Source: Limnanthes douglasii subsp. nivea (lineage: Eukaryota; Streptophyta; Magnoliopsida; Brassicales; Limnanthaceae). From it: a stretch of 64,000 nucleotides of DNA. The notes below the pieces were generated by a model that saw only the letters and a program-made list of their open reading frames with translations, did not search any database and was not told the DNA's origin. Shown here one piece after another: positions 57,678-64,000 of the stretch (its first letter is position 1; every line of letters begins with the position of its first letter). A program made the position numbers and the translations under genes. Where the stretch lies: contig JAUPFV010000001.1 in the NCBI GenBank assembly GCA_036936605.1, positions 216,967,530 through 217,031,529 on the forward strand, read 5' to 3'.

Positions 57678-58328
57678 AGATTATCGAACATTCAGGCAAG
57701 CTTCAAATTAATTTCCTAAATTTCATGAGTCTGTAAGGGGTTCGGTCTTTTCTTATTTTGTTCTCCATAATAAATGATTTGTACTGATGGTTTAATTTTC
57801 TATGTCTGGATCTGTTGTGTATTGCCTATGTAAATACCGAAATTTATGATTAAGAGTGAATTGGGTAGATGGTCTATTGTGATAAATAGTTGAAAAGTTT
57901 ACATTTATAAACTCTTAACAGAATCAGCTCAAAACCTATGAACATATTTTTTTCACCCATGTTTTAAAAATTTCTACCAACACCGGGTTTGAAACCCTTG
58001 TTATTTCGAAAGAAATTTTGCTACACATTATACTTTTTTTAATTTTGAGTTATATCTATTTGGGCGTTTCTTCTGTTAGAAGGTTTCTACCTAACAGCAC
58101 TGCTGAATATTGTAAATTAATCCACACTTTATTGCAGAAATACAAAGAAAAATTTGTTTAAAATAGATAAAATATATATAATGGCAACATCACACCTATT
58201 CTATAATATTCTGGAGAAAACAGAGCCATGCAACGACTCTTAAATCGTAAACAAAGACTCGAGCAATTGGTGGTCAGTAAGATTATACTATTTAACACCT
58301 TTGACCTCTCAGTATAGAGAAAGAGAGG
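57678..58328. other. Intergenic between the tandem asparaginase genes
   Basis: 651 bp: 3' flank of copy 1 and promoter of copy 2. AT-rich, no other gene seen. Confidence 0.5.
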
Positions 58329-59913
58329 ATGGGATGGGCTATAGCTCTGCATGGTGGCGCAGGGGATGTACCAAAGAATCTTCCAGTTGAGCTGCTCCTG
58401 CCACGCGAAGCCTGCATCCGTCACTGCCTTGACCTCGCTGTGGCCGCTCTCAAATCCGACAAACATCCCTTGGATGTCGTCGAACTTGTTGTATGTCCCT
58501 CTCTTCCATCAACTTTGCAACTATTAAGAAAACTGAATTGTTGCTATAAAGAAATCGAATTTCTCATATGGACATGCCATACCTCTAAATTTTTGAAACC
58601 ATATCTGACCTACGTATGCTTGGTTGCTTTTTTTACAAGTTCGTTGATGTTAGGTTGAAATTATGTGGTTTGTTCGATCATTGATCATACTGATGCTTGG
58701 TTATGCAATTTTGCTTGTAAATTAAGTTACAGCCTTACTTTTGAAGCACTAAATACTTTTCAGCTATGGTTCTTTAACTATTAGTCGTATGTGGCTAAGT
58801 GTTTAATATCGGCAGAGTTGTTAAGATTGGTGGGTTTAAAGGATTGATGACTGTGAGAATTAAAGGCCTTCTGAGTGCAACCATTCATTCATTTGTGTTT
58901 TTTGTAAATTTGAGCGTAAGTGTTGAACTACCGGCATATCTTCATTCATAGGTTCGTGAGCTAGAAAACCACCCGAATTTCAATGCTGGTCGGGGATCTG
59001 TCTTAACCAGCGCAGGCACGGTTGAAATGGATGCTTCCATCATGGATGGCACCACAAAGAGATGCGGATCTGTTTCTGGTCTCACTACTGTTATTAACCC
59101 TATCTCGCTAGCTCGATTGGTCATGGAAAAGACTCCTCATGTGTATCTTGCTTTCAATGGAGCAGAGGCTTTTGCTCGAGAACAGGTTACCACGTGTTCC
59201 AGTCTTTGTATACTTTGCTTCCGGACATGTTTTGCATTAAACATTATGTGCGTTTCCTTTTCAAGTTAACTTGGATTTTAATTATCAGGGTGTTGAGATT
59301 GAAGATCCAAGTCATTTTATTACCCCTGAAAACATTGAAAGGCTAAAGCAGGCAAAAGAAGCCAACAGGGTCCAGGTAGGTCTTCTTATCTACTATTTCT
59401 TGACAGTTCGTGCATTTGTTGTTTCCAAATAGCATTTAATAACCTATGATGTTTAATTTACAGGTTGATTACACAATACCTATTCAAACTAGTGATGGTG
59501 ATAGCCAAGTAGGAACCGTTGGTTGTGTTGCTGTTGATAGTCATGGGAATTTAGCTTCCGCAACTTCAACAGGTGGTTTAGTTAACAAAATGGAAGGCAG
59601 AATTGGCGACACGCCAGTAATAGGTGCAGGAACATATGCTAACAGTTTGTGTGCAGTTTCTGTCACTGGAATAGGAGAAGCAATAATACAAGGCACGATT
59701 GCCCACAACGTGGCTGCGCTTATGGAATTCAGAGGTCTTTCTCTAAAGGAAGCGGCCGGTAATGTAATAGATTCTGTACCAAAAGGAACTTGTGGCTTAA
59801 TTGCTGTGTCAGCTTCCGGAGAAGTCATTATGCCTTCTAATACATCTGCAATGTTCAGGGCTTGTGCCACTGAAGATGGATATACTGAATTTGGAATATG
59901 GTATTCTACGTGA
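58329..59913 (+). CDS. Isoaspartyl peptidase/L-asparaginase, copy 2 (310 aa)
   Basis: Four exons, 58329-58490, 58952-59185, 59289-59375 and 59464-59913, exactly the same exon lengths (162, 234, 87, 450) and phases as copy 1. Shorter introns account for the smaller gene. The N-terminus has [14 protein letters not shown] and the autocleavage site is [10 protein letters not shown] with nucleophile Thr179; [20 protein letters not shown] follows. Copy-specific changes cluster in the late beta subunit ([17 protein letters not shown] versus [17 protein letters not shown]), so substrate preference or potassium dependence could differ; that is inference. It is a tandem duplicate of copy 1, and a third, decayed copy lies at 13240-14040. 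Confidence 0.95.
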
Positions 59914-60492
59914 ACTTAACCATTTGAGGTACTCAATGTTGGTTAAAAATTACCATCACTTCTCTATGTTTTAACGTTATTTCACTTTAATCAATTATAT
60001 TTACTTTTGAATAAACACATCTTTTGACGTATCCACAAGGTTGAATTTTAAGCTTTTATGTTTATCCAATGTCACGGGATAGTTTTTTTCTTTTTATGGT
60101 TTCTCAACTTCACCAAATAATCCATAATTTTAATCAATTACATATGGAGACGAAAATACAAAATTTTAAAACATCGAGAGTTAATAGGAAAAAAAATAAA
60201 CATAAAAAACTAGTTTGACACAAACACAAAATATGAAATACTATTGATGATTTTTAACCCTGACGTTTATTATAGGGTTAATAAAATCTATCATGTAACG
60301 GATTTTATAAATGAACCCATATTTAGAAAATAAAAATTATTGATAAATTTTTGATTTTGTTAGTTTCAAAAATAAAAAAGCAATCATCATTATTAAAATC
60401 AATAGTATTATATATATCTGCAATTATTATATAATACAAAATGTGTAACACTAACACGAAATAGAATACATATTTTTATCTGACTTTCTTTT
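59914..60492. other. AT-rich stretch after copy 2, no gene seen
   Basis: 3' flank of the asparaginase gene followed by A/T-rich sequence. No supportable coding frame. Confidence 0.5.
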
Positions 60493-61620
60493 TTAACCTT
60501 TGTTTTGAAACTTCACACCAATAAATATAAATGCAAGCGTGATTAGATGGCCGAAATGAAATGAAATAAAATGATATATATATATATATATATATATTAT
60601 TTTTAACTTGTTATAAAATATAATTAACGCGTGATTATTGAGTTTTTTTGAAATAGATATTTTAGTTGCTGTTTTGTTTTGACATATTTGCATGTATAAA
60701 ATTTTGTTGAATAATTCTGGGATGAAATGACAATTAATTTTAATATGTTTCGTTTTTTCGTAAAATACGAGATTAGACATAATGTGTAGTGCATCGTGGT
60801 TATCACACCATAACTTCGCATTCATAGTGGTTTTGATTCCAAAATCATTCAACAATTGAAAAAGTCAAGTTATCTCACAAATAGATTGAGCCATGACGCT
60901 ATTTCAGCTTCAACACTTGATATTCATACAACATCTTGCTCTTACTCTTCTAAGATATCAAATTACCTCATACAAATACATAATAACCAGTGGCCGATCT
61001 TCTATTAACCTCAGATCCAGCCTAATCTGCATTCATAAAAAATTATATATTACATGACCATTACACACATACCACAACCCAATCCAGGAGATGATTTGAC
61101 ATAACTCAAAATATATTCTAAAGCTGTCCAATTATTAACCATTGCGAAAGATATAAACCGACTCACAATAACGACTCGATATACAATGTTTGGTAGATAT
61201 ATCGTAAAATAATTAGGTTTTCTACTAATCTACTATATTCTTATGGATCACTAAATAATTATTAATCATCTTTTAGTAATTGCAAATTAGAAACCATTGG
61301 TGTATTACACGATTTGCTCCTAATTTTCTTATTTCCATTAATAAATCCATAACATATTTTCTTTGCGACATAAGAATACAATTCTTTTTGTTATTTCAAC
61401 TCCCAAAAAGTAATTCAATGATCTTAAATTTTTTGTTTGAATTTTTGAATGAAAAAATGTTTTGAGCACATAAACGTTTTTATTATCATTCTCAGCAATA
61501 ATGATGTCATCAACATATATGACTCACAAGTATAATGCCATTTGGAGACCCATTTATAAAACACAAAATGATCACAATTGGTCTTCCTTAACCCAAATTC
61601 AGTAAGCACTTCACTAAACC
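60493..61620 (-). pseudogene. Ty1-copia retrotransposon relic (RT end and RNase H)
   Basis: On the minus strand, 61609-61424 reads MLTEFGLRKTNCDHFVFYKW and, with a frame change, the YVDD-adjacent end of a copia RT. Next, YVKSSPGLG (near 61100) and AQSICEI (near 60890) lead to NAKLWCDNHDALHIMSNLVF and TKHIKINCHFI (60680-60830), the RNase H motifs of Ty1-copia polyproteins. Stops and frameshifts are frequent. Integrase, gag and LTRs were not recognised. The insertion is old. Confidence 0.82.
60574..60597. repeat. (AT)n microsatellite
   Basis: About twelve AT dinucleotides, lying inside the copia relic region. Confidence 0.9.
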
Positions 61621-64000
61621 TACCAAACCAAGCACATTTAATTTTATTTAAACCATATAACTATTTAGTAGAGACGGTTTTTTCTTATTAAAATTTTATA
61701 GTTTCTACATTAAGATATGAGATATTTAGTGCTATATATGTTTGTCTCTAAGCATACTCCATATATGAGTGCTAAAATTAATAACTTTTTCTTGTCCTTG
61801 TACCTTGTGTGGTTTACTATGTTGTACCAATCTGATCAAACGAAATATTAATTTTTTATTTTAATGATAGTCGTCGTAGTATTTCTGTCTATTATAGAAT
61901 ATAATTTATTTTTTATTTCTAAAAATCTAAAGTAACAGAAACAAACCTAGAATAATACCACGTTTTAAGTTGCCAAAATGTTGTTGGAAATTTTTTCAAG
62001 GAAATCGAGACTTGAGACACGTAGTGAATATACTTTTCAAAAATAATTATTTTCGTCTAAGGATTGCTTAGACATCTCAAAAAAGTTAATTCGAGATATA
62101 TCAAGTATTTTAAAGTTCAATGAGGAAAATATTTTGAGAGAATTTAAGATTGTGCATATTTATATATCACTCGAATAGCCTATTTATAGGGTTCAACGGA
62201 TCCCAATAAAATATTGCATCTGATCGAATATGTATCGCTTCCAAAACTCCTTTTTTCATAAGATACATTTTTACGAGCATATACATGTTCGATGTCGTTA
62301 TGGTGGCAAAAAAGTCTCGATGTGATAGCGAGAGAGGTTTTTGCAACAACATTTTACAATGATATAAAAAATAGACATTACCTACAAATAAGCCTAAGTC
62401 TCTTCGATATACATTGAGTCATCCTATCAAAATAAACTAGTATTTGGTTATATTATTATAGGTCATCACACATTTTATCGATATATTTAACTATTGTCAA
62501 TATTAGTCCAATAAAATTAAACAAATATTAAGTAATAAACTAATACATAAAATTCATATCATGGAGGTAGTTGTATATAGTAGGTCGATTTTGGATACTA
62601 TAAGAATTGTATAAAAAAATAAACAACTTATATAACTTTAAAAGTTTTAAGACTATTTTGTGAAAATAAAATAAGTGTAGGATTATGGTCCCTAAGAGTA
62701 GAAACTTAACAAGATATCATTTTAAACAATGTTTAAAATTTGAATTTAAAGTCTAATGCTATATATAAAGAGAAAATCCATCTATATGATTTACGAAATT
62801 ACACAGTTTCATAATTTGAAAACATAATTCATATCTGTGTTATCTAGAAAACAGTTTCATAATTTGAAAACATAATTCATAATTTGAAAACAAATCTAGA
62901 AAATCAAATTTTAAAAGACCCGATTTGTTATCTCAATCATAACAAATCGTTTGGAAATATCAAGGTTGCACGTACTTAGAAGATTTAGACTAGAATAACC
63001 ATTCATCAAGTAAAGCACAAAAATAAAAAAAATATAAAATTATGACTTTATCTTATAAGTATATTTTTCACATTTGACGATGGCTCAAAATCTCACGTTG
63101 TTCAATATAAAAAGAAAACAAATTTATTAACAAGTTATATTAGAACCACCCATTGAGGATGAGCTCATAAGAATTCTATATTTTGAATTCAAAATTTAAT
63201 TATGTTTGATTTAAATTGAGTAGAGGATATAATATTTGGTATATGTTGGTTATGGATGATAAAATTATGTATCTATGATAAAACAAATGCATGATATAAT
63301 TGATTTTATAGAATATTCCTGTTAGGGTTTGATTTTCAGACCTTAGGAAAAAGAAATGATAATTTTCAAACATGATTTGAAGTTTACGGGTTATAATCAC
63401 GATGACTAAAAAGGGTTGTCGTGACGACGACTAAAACATAAAAATTAATATACATCACTATATTATGTAGTCACCACAATTACCAATGTCTAAAACTTAC
63501 AAAAGATTTTTTTATTAGGATGCCCTTAAGCTTTGCTAGGATAATGGTGGTTATCGTTGCAATGCTCATGTGGCTCACCGCAACGACGACCGACTATGAC
63601 TTGTCCTTCATTTCTTTAAACCAAACTTTTGAAAAAAATCTAAATTTATTTCAAATGATTTTAGACTAGACTGCAAAATTGGTTGGACTTTAAGTGTATA
63701 TGTAGTATTATGGTATTTTCAAATATGATTGACATGCTTTATATTTTCTGACTTAGGTAAATAATTAAATATCCAACATATCACCTAAGTGATCCTTACT
63801 GGTGAGTTGAATCATGAAGGTTGTGGATATTGATAAATCTATATTTCACTAAGCGAATATATTCATTATTAAGACGAGGTAAGTAAATCAAATTTATGAT
63901 GAGGTATGCATAAGAGTTATGACGAAGGATGTTTCCAAGATGATGATTAAGGTTCAATTTAGAGTTATGACGAGATAAAAATTTAAAGTTATGTCGAGGG
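61621..64000. other. AT-rich stretch to the window end, no gene recognised
   Basis: Contains small direct repeats at 62803-62891 and, at 63860-64000, irregular copies of TTATGACGAGG-like words. No open frame above about 65 codons and no family match seen. Confidence 0.5.
62803..62891 (+). repeat. Direct repeats of 30 bp
   Basis: Units 62803-62832 and 62851-62880 share TTTCATAATTTGAAAACATA and are nearly identical. A third partial unit (AATTTGAAAAC) follows at 62881-62891. Confidence 0.85.

Noticed and set aside
58158..58466. Minus-strand frames over asparaginase exon 1
   Set aside because: They are reverse-strand shadows of the conserved exon; the same shadows occur at 55,065-55,402.
1..64000. 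CRISPR arrays, bacterial operons or phage modules
   Set aside because: No regular spacer arrays or prokaryotic signals; gene structure is that of a plant nucleus throughout.

Overview
This is nuclear DNA of a flowering plant, most likely a eudicot. The support is: many-exon genes with GT-AG introns, two pol III tRNA genes, Tat/Ogre-like Ty3-gypsy retrotransposons primed by tRNA-Arg, a plant L1-type LINE ending in an RNase H domain, a Ty1-copia relic, and host genes of plant type. Adjacency of an isoaspartyl peptidase/L-asparaginase gene and a ubiquitin-like-domain HRQ1-type helicase gene matches, as I recall it, Arabidopsis At5g08100/At5g08110.

Positions 1-43,900 are mainly a nest of transposable elements. 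Element I (1-8427, plus, 5' part outside the window) is a Ty3-gypsy element whose 3' LTR abuts the endonuclease frame of a decayed LINE (8428 to about 12,437). A tRNA-Ile gene and a decayed asparaginase copy follow (12,996-14,040). Element III (18,216-40,650, minus, target duplication TATAT) is old. It was later split by element IV (19,265-24,105, minus, duplication AATTT), a deletion derivative, and by element II (26,389-36,865, plus, duplication AGGTC), full length. LTR pairs of II and IV differ at roughly 3% of sites by hand count. Elements I, II and IV belong to one family, with gag-pro-pol on one strand and a second, spliced gene on the opposite strand between pol and the 3' LTR (an antisense ORF, here aORF). 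In element I that aORF is intact (959 codons after splicing) although its pol is broken.

Positions 43,960-59,913 are the gene island: a small four-exon gene of unknown function (minus), a 27-exon DNA helicase (plus, 1232 aa), a tRNA-Ile gene identical to the first one, and two tandem intact four-exon isoaspartyl peptidase/L-asparaginase genes (310 aa each). From 59,914 to the end the DNA is AT-rich, with a Ty1-copia relic and small repeats.

The strongest unusual signals are: an in-frame UAG at the same place between protease and reverse transcriptase in three elements of very different age, suggesting programmed readthrough; the intact spliced antisense gene with its own TATA box and G-box; a fragment of a RAD5-like SNF2 helicase gene carried inside element III; and duplication of a tRNA-Ile plus asparaginase block about 42 kb apart with retroelements filling the gap.
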